Positions 1 to 10,548 of a stretch of DNA of 64,000 bases are shown here, piece by piece. Positions within the stretch are counted from its first letter, which is position 1. Each line of letters begins with the position of its first letter. The translations under genes and the position numbers were made by a program. The notes beneath the pieces are model-generated. The model was not told the DNA's origin and did no database searches. It was given only the letters and a program-made list of their open reading frames with translations. This DNA is from Brachionus manjavacas (Eukaryota; Rotifera; Eurotatoria; Ploima; Brachionidae): assembly GCA_019054805.1 (NCBI GenBank), contig JAHQIY010000006.1:3782001-3846000 (forward strand), read 5' to 3'.

Positions 1-124
1 AATTAAAAAAAGGTGTTTTTTCAAAATTTATAAAATTAATGTTTTTAGTCTATTTTTTAAACGTTTGTCTAAAAATAGAAAAAGTAAAGCACTCATAATG
101 TTCAAAATTCTATCTTGCTTCCAA

Positions 125-144
125 ATATATATATATATATATAT
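125..144. repeat. (AT)n microsatellite
   Basis: About ten uninterrupted AT dinucleotides. Confidence 0.9.
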
Positions 145-778
145 TATATGGTTTAGTTGGATAATCCTGGACTAGATACAATAAAATGAAAAATAAGTCC
201 AACAATATATTTTTTTATGAAAAGTCTTCGGATTATGACGTAAAATTTTGTTCTCTTTCAGAATATGGCTATTAATGGGGGTATATGGAATATATCTTTA
301 AATAAATTTCTCAAATACAGGCAACTTTATTAAAACACAACTGTCTTTAGAACTCAAGCATCGGAATTTTTTTGTTTACCGCCTTCTATGATTTTGGCTT
401 TCCTAAGTTTTCAAATACGTAGATTATTGAATTTAAGTCAAAAATTGAATCATGATATAGTGTGAACGTTTTGCATTTTCAGAACCTTAATTTATTGAAA
501 TTTTAGAAGCTTAAATAATTCAAAAGATTATTCCGATAATGGTCCATTTTTTTCTCTTGCGCGAATTTTGTCCTTAAGTTAGGATATAAATTAAAGCTCA
601 TTTTGAAGATATTCAGACAGCGATTAAAAAAATTTACAGCTCTTTGATTTTTAAGTTGGCTTTTGACAATAAAAATGACGTAAAAATGTCAGAAATAAAG
701 TTTTAACCATTTTTAAAGGTCAAAGGCCAGCTATAAAATTTTAGAGAGATGCACATTTTTTTTCTCTTTTTTCGTATT

Positions 779-816
779 TAAAAAAAAAACTAAAAAAAAA
801 ACTAAAAAAAAAACTA
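779..816. repeat. A-rich minisatellite, unit CTAAAAAAAAAA
   Basis: Three near-identical 12-bp units made of CTA followed by about nine to ten A. Confidence 0.85.
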
Positions 817-1705
817 ATGAGATAATAATTTTATTTTATATTTCTTTTTTTTGTTTTTTGAAACATTCTATATAAGCTTGGCAAAGGAGCAAAAGCTCGA
901 CCCAATATTTATTTATTTATTTAAATAAAGACGTTTATCCATCCATTCACATTTTTTTTATTTATTTATAGAATTTTTTTGCTTTATATTTAAAAAAAAA
1001 ATAAAGCAAAAAAATTTGAATTTTTAATTGTTATTTTTAAGCACTTTTGTATCATTATATTTATTAATAATCCAAATTGAAATTAAAAATTGGGCGTAAA
1101 AAAATTTCCAAATTATGCTTTAGTCAATACCATTTAGTTTAAAACATTAAATTATAAAATTAAGCTGAATTGCAGATTTAAAATTTTTTTAAATATTATA
1201 TCAAACTAACTAAATTTCATAGTTTAAATTTTTCTGCAAAAGGATATTACTTTGTTAAAATTGCAGAACAAACAACTTTTACTCTTAACTTTGGTAAATA
1301 TTTTTTAACGAATCTACTAAATTTTAAATAATCGAATATAAAATTTAAAATTTTTCAAAATTCATAAAGATTAATCATTTTCAAATTTGAAATTATTAGC
1401 CTTATAGAAAGTCTAAGTCTTACCAGTAGAATAATAAAAAAAGATGATTTTCAAAATTTAAACATGAAGATTATTCGATTTTCTTCATCATCAAATAATT
1501 ACGAAAAAATCAAACCAAAAATAGCAAATTTCTTTTTCAAAAAATAAACATTTAAAAAATCGATTTTAAAAACTAAAAATTTGCGATTCTCAGACTAAAA
1601 AAGCAAGCATAATACTTTCCGAATTTCTCTTATTTTTATGTTGCTGTTTACTCAAAAATTTTTTTATTAAACTTAACTTATATATACATATAAAAATAAA
1701 ATTAC

Positions 1706-3125
1706 CAATAGACTGAGTGTGCATTTTTTGATAATCATTTATGTAGTCTGTGTAGTTGGTGTCCGACGAATCCATGAAACAGCAGTCATGTAAATTTTGA
1801 TCGTTTGCATTCATGTAAAGCATGTTCAGATTGTCACAGAGGTAATTAAGGTCGCAATTGTTCTTCTCAGACAACTGACAAATCAGCCATTTCATGCACA
1901 TTTGAGTCAGATTGACAATGTTGTCTGGTAGCTTGGCTCTAGTGTGCTTGATGCCGACCAATTCTATGCTGATTCTCGGCAAATTATTGAACTCTTTGTT
2001 AGCTAAATTTATTGATGGTTTACAATTGCTTTCTTTGGTAAATTCTTGAGACATCAAATCGTGACTAGAAGAGTGCGTTGACGAAAGTCCTGGCTTTAAT
2101 TCCAGAATGTACTCGATGTTTTTCTCAATGCATTGTGTTGAAGCTTGGATAAGTTTTTCGTCCAGGGCAAAGCTCCGTATGCTGAGACAGTTGTCTACAC
2201 AAAGGTTTTTGGCCAAATGCTGTCCACAGGCGGACACTATGCTATCGAAAGATAAATGATAGGCTAGAGTGTAGACATGCGGTATTAGGTAAGAGGGAAC
2301 ACGCAATTTCGAAGTGTACATGTAGTCAATGCATACTTTGAGCGCCTCGTAGTCCATGTTGTGGTTGAACTGCTGATTTTTGTCCTCGTGGGTGCTCGAA
2401 CTAGGGTCCACACTTTTATTATTGTGGCTGTAGTGATGATGAAACTGGCTATTGTGATTGATTGCCGTGTTCATCTTGGCAAAGTGGTGATGGTTGGTAT
2501 CTTTTAAAAAATATTTTAAAAAGCCCGATAGACAAAAAACCAATTGACGCTGTGTGCTGTTCACATTGCTGTTGACCAAGGTCTGAAGGGATTTTTTGCG
2601 GATTTGATTTAGACTTTTCTCGTGTTCATTCAAGGCCTCTTCTTTTAGACTGTCGGTCGATCCGTTCGGCTGACTGCTCGACTGTTCAAGTTCATAGTTG
2701 GTGAAAATTTCCATGAAAAACTTAGAATTGCATGCTAGTATGATTTGATGACAATATATGTCGCGTGTGTCATTGTCCAGCTGAAGGATCAGATCGCACA
2801 ATTGGCGATTTTTTCTCAACGCGTTCAAAATTTTCATGGTTTGGTTGAAATTGTTTGCGTCAACATAAAGCAGTCCATCGAAATTTTGATCCGAATTGTC
2901 GAAGACTTCTTCGGAGCGGGCAATCTCAGGTGTCTTAAAGGCCTCATTGGTATAGTCATACAAATCACTATTGCTAAATTTGTGATTGTTTTCTTTTATG
3001 AACAGACTCGAAGTAGACGAACCATCGGTCGATATGCACTTGGTATTCAAATCAACCAAACTGGTCTGTCTTTCTGGACTTTCTGAGAAGCACTTTTGAG
3101 TGCGTGAGGCCGATGACGAACTCAT
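1706..3125 (-). CDS. BTB-BACK protein, IVNS1ABP-like (5' exon, partial)
   Basis: First coding exon of a BTB/BACK protein, about 473 residues. From the ATG at 3125 there is a Ser-rich leader of about 80 residues, then a BTB domain (LNALRKNRQLCDLILQL, then HQIILACNSKFFMEIF), interrupted by a low-complexity His/Ser-rich insertion of about 100 residues, then the BTB end (YEALKVCIDYMYTSKL) and a BACK domain (VDNCLSIRSFA, LPRISIELVG). The ANALR-CD start of BTB and the LPRISIEL segment match the influenza NS1A-binding-protein homologue subfamily, which normally has BTB-BACK-Kelch and acts as an actin-binding or Cullin-3-type adaptor. A GT donor after 1706 (CAGTCTATTG|GTAATTTT) suggests the Kelch repeats lie in exons left of the window. 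Unspliced read-through would instead stop near 1590, giving 511 residues without Kelch. Both the inserted loop inside BTB and the missing Kelch are unusual. Confidence 0.8.
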
Positions 3126-4609
3126 AATTAATTCTAAAAATTTTTTTTAGAATATCCAGAATTTTTCTTTTAAAAACTTAAGTTAAAACTAAGCAAACGC
3201 CATGAAAATATTTTGCCAATATTAGTTGGCAAACATTGCAGGTTTATCAAATTAAAGGTTCACAAGATTTGAGTTAGCTTATAAAACGCCCACACATTTT
3301 AAAAAATTTTGTTCAACAAATGTGCTAGGCCTATCTCTTGAACCAAGATAATGAATTTTTATCACTCATCTAACTTTGGATGTCTAAAAACCTAGATGGT
3401 AAATTTGAGCATTCGCTCAATATTTGGGATACAAATTTTAGTTATCAAATTTAAAGACGAAATTTGAATTTAAAAAAAATCATGCAAGTTGAAATTTTTA
3501 ACTAGATTTTTTAAGCATAAGATTTCATAAGATCTTAAAATAAAAAGTAATTTCAGCTAGCACGAATTAGACTTGTGCTTCACCTGAGCCTAAATAAACT
3601 ATTTTATTTTAGTAAACCAACGATAAAGCAAACTTTAGCTCTGAGATGCCGTGTGATAGCGCACATTTGCTTATTTAAAGGTGTTTTTTTTTAAATTACA
3701 CCCAGAAATTATCATAATTTAAATCCGATCCCAAAAGTGTAGCTACCTAATTTAATGACTAAAGCAAAAAATGTGCTTAAGCGCTTGCTAATTTATTGTA
3801 CTTAAATTTTAAAAAGCTGAATGAAAAAAACATAATTTAAAATTTGCAATGAAATTAAAGCGTTCCAAGTAAAATAAAGAATTTATGTTAACTTAATTCT
3901 TGCCCCATCACTAAAGTGGCTCCCATTCCAAAAACTAAATCTCAATACTCCATTTTGTTAGACTTATTTTTAAATTAACCTTCATTTCGTCTGATCTAAA
4001 TATAATCGAATAATTAGAAGCCTAATTTCATAATCTGATTCTTTCAATATTTGCAGTCAAAATTTAATCTAAAAAATATTCAAATCAAATCTCATGTTTA
4101 TATTTTTATTAACAAAAAAATATATTCTATCATTTTGATCAGCATCCTACTGTTTTTTTTTAACTAGTACATTTTAAAACTTTACGGTTCCTTTTAAAAC
4201 CGGAATCAAATTTGCATGTTTTAATTAATATTTATTACTGTAATTGAAATTTAAAAGGTTTGCTTGTATACAAGCAAATTAATCCAAGATTTTTCAAAAA
4301 TGTCACTTGAGAGCCTGGATAACAAGTACTTGGCTTTCAATGAGCTAAATCTCACCTTGGTTAGGATAAAAAAAACACTTTTTAAATATAAATATAAAAA
4401 AATTATAATTTTTAAAGCTTTTTCTTTAAAAAAATCAATAAATTATGTCATTTTTAAGTATTCTATTAAGCACTATCTTAAAAATTTTCCGTCTTTTTGA
4501 AAAATAATTGCTATTCTTTTAAAACATTTATTTTGCTTTCATTCTTCTTTTCTAAAAAACGAAATATTTTAATAATGATCCTGAACAAAACTGAATAAAT
4601 TAAAATATA
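3126..4609. other. intergenic, with one unassigned short ORF
   Basis: Head-to-head intergenic region between the BTB gene (minus) and ZC3HC1 (plus), so it should contain both promoters. No motif stands out. An ATG at 4301 opens a GC-richer run (MSLESLDNKYLAFNELNLTL) ending near a possible GT donor at about 4361; it may be a first exon or a small gene, but I recognise nothing in it. Confidence 0.5.
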
Positions 4610-6139
4610 ATGGAATCATTGAACGATTCATTGATTGAATATAGAGAAATAAAACCAAATTCCAAAGCAGTTCAATGTTTGGATAAATACTTAGAAAGAC
4701 TTAAAACTTTTCAAGTAGGATTCATGAAAGAATAATGTTTGAGGCTAAAATCATTATCTAGCTGCATAAATGGTTTGCTAAACCTGCCGAGTTTTCACCT
4801 ATCGAATGTGCCCGGCGTGGTTGGTTCAACTTGAATAAAGATACTCTTAAATGTGATGTATGTTCGAAAATTTTGTATCATCATTCTCAGTCAGCTTTGA
4901 TCACAGTCAAAATGGCAAAATTTTCATGTAAAACAATTGATATTTTAAATTTATAATTATATTTTTATATTAATTTAACTTTATTTAACTTTATAATTAT
5001 ATTAATTTAACTTTATTTTCAGCTTCAAAATATGATGAAAAATGTACAACTAACCCAGAACTGCTTGCTGAGAAGCATGATAATTTCTGTCCCTGGAGAA
5101 CTTATAAAATTCCGGGTTATTTTTTTAGTTGTAAGCTCATCGTTTGATTTAATTTTTTTTAAATTTAGATCGATTTATTTTAATTGATAGTTATGACGAG
5201 GAAAAGCTTAATAAAAATTATACTGAACGATTGAGAACATTTTCCAAATGTGCCTTGTTACCTTGTTTAGATGAACAACTATTCCAAGTAATTTGATTTC
5301 AATATGCTTTGTTATCTTTATTGAGTTTAAAAAATTAAATAAAAAGCTAGTCGATAAAAATAATATCAACTACCCGAGTAGATCCATCGAGTCTAAAGTA
5401 TCATATGAAATTAAATATATTCTTTCTTGTTTTGGTTGGACTTATAAGTTAGTAGACTCGAATTTTAAAAAGATTCAATTTTATTTTTTTAAGTGAACAA
5501 AAGGACATTTTAAATTGTGAAAAATGCCTTAGAAAGGTAGGATTATGGTTGTATAAGCGAGTGAAAAATTACCAAGAAGGCGCTTTATCAAAAACAAATG
5601 AAGCAAACGAAGATCTTAATGAATGTTTTGAAATGAACAATGAATCCGATATGGCCTCAGAAAATTTAATAATTAAAAATATAATCAACAAAATTTTAAA
5701 CCAAATTTCGATAAATGAAGAAAAGCTGCTAAGGAAAGAAAATGACGAAGAAATTGGACAAAGGTTTAAACGAAAATCTGAAAATTTACAAGAAAATTTC
5801 TTCAGTTCGGATTCAAAAAAAGGAAACAAATTTTTCAATCCTTTAAATGAACATCAAAGTTGGTGTCCGTGGCTTTTTGGAAACGACTCGCTCATAGCTA
5901 CCAAGACTTTTGACAATAAGTCTAAAAAAATAAATAAAAATATGTGCATTTTATCATTCGAATTAGTTAGTAAACGAAACAAGTCAATTTATCAATTTGA
6001 TAAAAATGAAAAAGAAAATAAAGAATCAGATCACAATTTAAAATCAAGTGATTTTTCAGATAGCGAATCTATGATGAGTAGAATCAAATCAGTTCAATCG
6101 ATTCTGGTCAATTGTTCATCTAAGATGTCACAATTTTAG
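4610..6139 (+). CDS. ZC3HC1: C3HC-type zinc finger protein, ZC3HC1/NIPA
   Basis: Nuclear C3HC zinc-finger protein; the family is a nuclear-basket component and was described as an SCF substrate adaptor for cyclin B1. Exons 4610-4714, 4762-4927, 5023-5130, 5169-5287, 5326-5447, 5494-6139; 421 residues. Exon 2 encodes the diagnostic first finger (WFAKPAEFSPIECARRGW, then LKCDVCSKIL), completed in exon 3 by ELLAEKHDNFCPWR. Exons 5-6 carry the second Rsm1-type finger: ILSCFGW, LNCEKCLRKVGLWLY and, after an acidic insert, NPLNEHQSWCPWLF. The last about 80 residues are polar and look disordered. The introns are extremely short: three are 38-47 nt. The start ATG at 4610 is chosen because it leads directly into the finger with phase-correct splicing. 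All six exons join in frame and the total is a multiple of three. Confidence 0.88.
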
Positions 6140-7369
6140 TATTTTGATGTTGAATTCATATTTTCCTATTAATTTTTTAAATACTAATCTATTTTTGTCG
6201 TGAAAAGAAATTAAAATACAAATAAATTCAAAAACAATTAATAAATTTTAAAAATTTATTTATTTCTTGAATATTATTTTTTGAAACAGCGTTGCTTTGA
6301 CATAGGATTAAATTTTTGAAATTTTAAGTAAATTTTCATAACATTAAATTTAAATTTCATTAATTTTCATCATTAATTATTCTGAATAAAATAAAATAAA
6401 TAATTATTAGCAAAAAATAGGATAATCTGAGTTAACTTTTATTTTCATGTACATAGATTTTTGAGACATTAAACAGTACAGTTATATCTTAAAATTTCTT
6501 TCATAGATTTAATTTTACCTGGCGAGATGATTTATTTATTAATTTTTACTTTCTATTAACTAAGGATTATCTTAATTTGTTTTATTTTAATAATTTTTTT
6601 CGTTTCTCCAATCATTAAAAATCATAGATTTTATCAATAAATTATTAAATGTTGTAACAATTGAATAAAATACCACCACTATAAAATTTTATTTTTTATT
6701 AATTATCATTTTGAATTTTTTATTTAATTAATTAAATTAAATTTTACTTAATGTTTTTAATAATTTAATAAAGCGTATATAGTAAATTTACTTGATTAAA
6801 CATAACTTTAAACATTTACTATGAAAATTTGAACAATCAATAATTTTTTTTTTATAGTTTACTAATAGTTGCGTAAATATCAAAATTAAGAAATAAACAA
6901 TTTTAATGTGACATTAATAATAATTTTAGAAATTAATTAATAACAAAGACTCGAATGTCATTGGAATGTAACTATGCTGTTAATTTATGGAGTCCCAGTT
7001 AGAAAAAAGATTTATTGGACAAATGCAAAAACTAAATGAAGACCTTATGAAATGCATTTTAGGACTGAAACTTTTAGAATGGTTTTTAAGACTTGTATAT
7101 AGATAAACATGTTTAAATCAAATATTACTAATACTTGCTATTGAACAATAAGACTTTTATTTTTACAAAAAAATGATTTTTTTTGTCATCTTATTGTTCA
7201 ATTTATTACTGGATTGAAGTTATGAATTAATGGCCTATAATTCTTTCCTCCACTAATTTTTTTTCAGCTAATATTTATTTTTACAAGCAATATTATTTTT
7301 TATCAGAAAATTTGTTCATTTATATTCTAATATTTTTTCATCATTTATTTATTTGTTTTCTGTACCGAA
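6140..7369. other. AT-rich intergenic region
   Basis: No open reading frame of note. Many homopolymer A/T runs. A slightly less AT-rich patch at 6960-7100 has no recognisable coding or RNA structure. Confidence 0.6.
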
Positions 7370-7975
7370 CTAGGGCTCCTTCAGAATAAATTTAAATAAA
7401 TAAAATCAAAATAAAGTAGATAAGCTAAAAAAATGAAGGTTTAGAAGACATAGATTGTTACATGTGGCACAATGGAGTTTGGTATTCGATATATCTCGAT
7501 TCGAAACCTTCTTTGTATTCCTCCACCAGTCTTACAACCAATGGAATAGAATGACTCAGTCCTGTCCCAACATATCTCTCACTCAACTCAAAAAGCCGAT
7601 TTGAGACTGTTAGTAATTGAAGTTTATTAAAAGCCTCATGATGCCCCATGTTGGAGGGAGTATCATATTTTAACTTAAGCATAGATCTTACTTCTGAATT
7701 CTGAATTGCTTGTAGTTTTTTGATATTATTTTCTGAAAATGCATTCAAGCAAGGAAAAAAAAAGCCTAAAATTGATCCGACTAAAGATTTGTATTTATTT
7801 CTTAGTGTGTTTTGAGTAAGAGCCCATTTTTTATTTGACAATATCTTAATCATTTCGTCTACCAGTATATTAAAGTTTAACATAGAATCAAATTTAATAT
7901 CAAGAAACTTGATTTCTTTTAGGTTCACTATTCTGTTTCCATAAATTATTAAGTTAAGATCTGATTGTATTTAGA
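7370..7975 (-). mobile_element. 5'-truncated non-LTR retrotransposon (ORF2 C-terminus and 3' end)
   Basis: The open part, 7458 to about 7970, encodes the post-RT thumb region of a CR1/jockey-like LINE ORF2: IKFLDIKFDSMLNF, then YKSLVGSILGFFFPCLNAF, then NIKKLQAIQNSEVRSMLKL and a FELSERYVGTGLSHS tail. These match the usual conserved blocks after the reverse transcriptase palm. Upstream reading meets a stop near 7975, so the catalytic RT and endonuclease are missing, as expected of 5' truncation. The sequence at 7370-7400 (reverse complement: GGAGCCCTAGTTCGGTACAG after an A/T-rich run) is probably the 3' UTR/tail. Confidence 0.8.
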
Positions 7976-8063
7976 AATTGTACTTAGATATAAAGTTTTA
8001 TTTCGACACAGTAGAAATGGACATTTCAATTAAATCGAACCGTAAAAAAGGCCGACCGTTATA

Positions 8064-8309
8064 CAGTATGTCTAGAAAGTTTAGAACATTACTAAAAATT
8101 TATAAAAAAAATTTTAAGGAGTAAAAATCTAAAATTATAACGTATATTTACAAATAATGTTAACTATACCATCTTAAAGATAATTTTAATAGCTTTCTTT
8201 TGATATATAGATTGTTCAACAAAAAAATTTCTGAACACTCCAAAACCCATTTAAAAAAAACAGATAAAATTGAACAAAAAAAAATAGTCTACAAAGTTTA
8301 GAACAATTA
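8064..8309 (+). repeat. left inverted repeat with two direct repeats (IR/DR)
   Basis: Outer repeat 8064-8091 and inner repeat 8287-8309 share the GTCTA(G/C)AAAGTTTAGAACA core. They are the presumed transposase-binding sites. Confidence 0.85.
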
Positions 8310-8475
8310 TTTTATCCTAAAATTTTACCACACGTTGACAATCCTGGCCATTTTTTTTTCACACAATGCTTGGTTTTTTCATACTGTTTGCTTGCACTTT
8401 TTACATTTAATATTTTTGGATTTTAAATTGGGTATTTTATTGAGTTGTACCATTTTGGCGTTTTTTCCATAAAAA

Positions 8476-9403
8476 TGGGCAAAAAAAAGTATCTGAGGAT
8501 CAAAGGTGGCAAATAATTGGTCTATTGAAGGATAAGACTAAATCTCAACAAGAAATAGCTGTTCTAGTAGGAGTTTCGAGAAAATGTTTGATTACAACAA
8601 AGTGCAATTTTGAGAAGACATCCGTGGTCAAAGAATTACCAAGGTTTGGTAGACCCCGAAAGCTAACCCGTCGAGATGAGTCGTAAATTTTTAGAAAGGT
8701 CAGAATCAATCCTACAACAAGCTAAAGACAGCTAGCCTCTGATTTTAGTTCTAAATTTCCAAATGTTACTGTTAGTAAAGACAGTATAAGAAAAGTTCTA
8801 TTAAACTAAAAAGTACAGTCGTACACTGCAATAAAAAAACCTCTGTAGACTGTATAAGGATCGATCCAAAAGGCTCAAATGGTGCAAAGAACGACAAAGA
8901 TGGACTGTTAATGACTGCTCAAATGTAGTTTTTAGTGACGAGTCTAGTTTCGAAGTACTAAAAACTACATTAAACAGAAAATCTAGAGTGTTTGTAAAAC
9001 ATTTTGCAAACGAAAAGTATCATCCCAAGTTATAATTACCAAAGTTACAAAATGGTGGAGGTTCGGTTGGTATTTGGGGATGTATTAATTATAAAGGTAC
9101 TGGATGCTGCTCCATTTATAGAGGCAGAATTAGTCAATTTGTGTATTTGGACACTCTGGAAAATAACTTATTACCTACAAATTGATAATTTTTGATCAGA
9201 GTCAAGACTGGATTTTTCAGCAGGATGGCGCCAGTGCACATACTGCTCATTCCGCTCGAGATTGGTTTCAAGAAGAACAAATAACAGTTAGTGTCCAAAA
9301 TCACCTGATCTCAATCCAACAGAGAAAAATGGTCAATACAAAAATTACGTCTGTAGAACATTTAAAAATCGTTCTTTTTGATGAATGGTTGAAAGTTCCT
9401 TAA
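8476..9403 (+). pseudogene. Tc1-type DDE transposase, decayed
   Basis: Fragments in several frames give the canonical order. An HTH region (SQQEIAVLVGVSRKCL, ending FGRPRKLT) comes first. The catalytic core follows: first Asp in VVFSDESSF (about 8925-8945), GGGSVGIWGCINYKGTG, second Asp in IFQQDGASAHTA (about 9213-9245), and the Glu block SPDLNPTE (about 9305-9335). The D-to-E spacing is about 33-34 residues allowing for one frameshift, fitting the DD34E Tc1 group. At least three frameshifts and several stops make it non-functional. Confidence 0.85.
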
Positions 9404-9524
9404 CTATTCCCTTCACTATTCTTTTTGATGAAAAGTGAAGTAGTTAAAAAACATGATTGAATTTATGCCAAAACGTGTCACTGAGTGTATTAAAGCTAAG
9501 GGTGGGCATTTTAAATGTTAAAAA

Positions 9525-9769
9525 ATTAATGTTCTAAATTTTGTAGACAATTTATTTTGTTAAAAAATTTCACTCCTTTTTTTTGCGGTTTTTTTACTTC
9601 GATTTTTATTTCTATCCTAGTTTTTGTACTTTTCCGATAAAAAAGTTTTTTTTAAATAAATTTATAAAAAAAAAATATCTTTTTATTTTTGCATTTAGCC
9701 GCACGGCTTTCAAGAAACAAACCTTGCATAAAAAAAAATTAAAATGTTCTAAATTCTCTATACATACTG
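9525..9769 (-). repeat. right inverted repeat with two direct repeats (IR/DR)
   Basis: Inverted partner of the left arm: inner copy 9525-9548, outer copy 9742-9769, about 215 bp apart, mirroring the left spacing. Confidence 0.85.
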
Positions 9770-9903
9770 TAGATAGTAGCTCACTGAAAAAACAACTGAA
9801 AGAAACAAAAGCTTTTAACGTTGTTCCAACAAAAAAAGCAAGATTGGAGCCTAACAATGTAGAAGTAATTGTTAAACAAGACTGTTCTTGTCCAAACAAA
9901 TGA

Positions 9904-10548
9904 AGAAAAAATCAAAAAATTTAAAATTTTATTTTTATTGTCATTTTAATCAAATTGGTGTCAAATAATTAAAAAATTGTTTATTTTTATTTTTATGCAT
10001 TTATTTTTTGTGGTTATTCTAATAAAATTGGGGGAAAACTTAAAAATTTGGGGTGTTTTATTAAAAATTTGTGGTATTCGAACTAAATTTCTCCTCCTTA
10101 AATATAAAAGTTAATCTATGGTAAAGACTAGTAAAGTAAACTATTGAGCCTTAATCAGTTTCAAAATTGAATTAGATTTGAAAATTTAGAAAATGATGCC
10201 ATGATTGCAAACATTGCCATATGAAACTGACAGGATTGAATTTCTATCAAAAAATAAATCATAGAAAATTACTACTAACAATAAAAATAAAATAGTTAAT
10301 TCTGCAATTCGTTAAATAAAAATATCAATTGTAAAAAAAAATTTTGCATATGAATAAAGTAAGATCCAATATTCAAATACACCAAGCTATCAAAACTTAG
10401 AAATTTTTGCATATATATATTATGTTTGCGTGCTGTAATGTATTAAGGAACATAATTTTGGTCCTTTGATTTCATCCCTTCAAAATGCTCAACTATTTTG
10501 ATAAAATTTCTCTGATTTTTTTTTCTTAGGTCCGATTGCGCTTTCAAC
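9904..10548. other. AT-rich spacer upstream of NDUFA9
   Basis: Probably the trailing end of the MULE relic (a G-rich stretch at 10030-10080) followed by the NDUFA9 promoter region. No clear motif. A possible 3' splice site (TTTTTTTTCTTAG at about 10529) just before the NDUFA9 ATG could mark a 5'-UTR intron or a trans-splice acceptor. Confidence 0.5.

Larger units (their letters stand above)
1..1705. other. AT-rich non-coding left edge
   Basis: No convincing exon on either strand. Since the BTB gene to the right runs leftward and its exon ends at a splice donor, this stretch is probably intron or flank of that gene; I found no Kelch-coding exon in it. It holds an AT microsatellite near 125, a short A-rich tandem repeat near 779, and around 880-930 a GC-richer run followed by TATTTATTTATTT that resembles a LINE 3' tail. 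Confidence 0.6.
8064..9769 (+). mobile_element. Tc1-like DNA transposon with IR/DR ends
   Basis: A 1706-bp element bounded by TA target duplications (8062-8063 and 9770-9771). Ends read CAGTATGTCTAGAAAGTTTA on the left and, in reverse complement, CAGTATGTATAGAGAATTTA on the right; both continue GAACATT. A second, inner copy of the GTCTA-AA-TTTAGAACA core lies about 216 bp inside each end (8287-8309 forward; 9525-9548 inverted). Each arm therefore has two direct repeats, the IR/DR layout known from Tc1 elements such as Sleeping Beauty. It sits inside the MULE relic and carries a decayed transposase. Confidence 0.9.
7976..9903 (+). pseudogene. MULE-like transposase C-terminus, split by a Tc1 insertion
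   Basis: Two coding fragments flank the Tc1 element. Left (7976-8063) reads LDIKFYFDTVEMDISIKSNR followed by KKGRPL. Right (9771-9903) reads DSSSLKKQLKETKAFNV and ends KQDCSCPNK, then a stop. The left part resembles the tail of another MULE-type relic in this window at 36340-36682, and the basic GRP motif is common in the C-terminal tails of such transposases. Frames on the two sides do not join exactly after removal of the element and one TA, so the host sequence had drifted before or after insertion. The MULE assignment is inferred from similarity between relics. Confidence 0.5.

Noticed and set aside
2745-3086. Plus-strand ORF of 113 codons opposite the BTB exon
   Set aside because: It is the antisense shadow of the well-supported BTB coding exon and has no domain.
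4264-4500. 78-codon plus-strand ORF as a gene
   Set aside because: Only the first part (4301-4360) looks protein-like; the rest is Lys/Phe/Ile-rich, so at most a short exon.
9583-9899. ORFs of about 100 codons on both strands
   Set aside because: They run across the right end of the Tc1 element into flanking MULE sequence, so they are chimeric artefacts.
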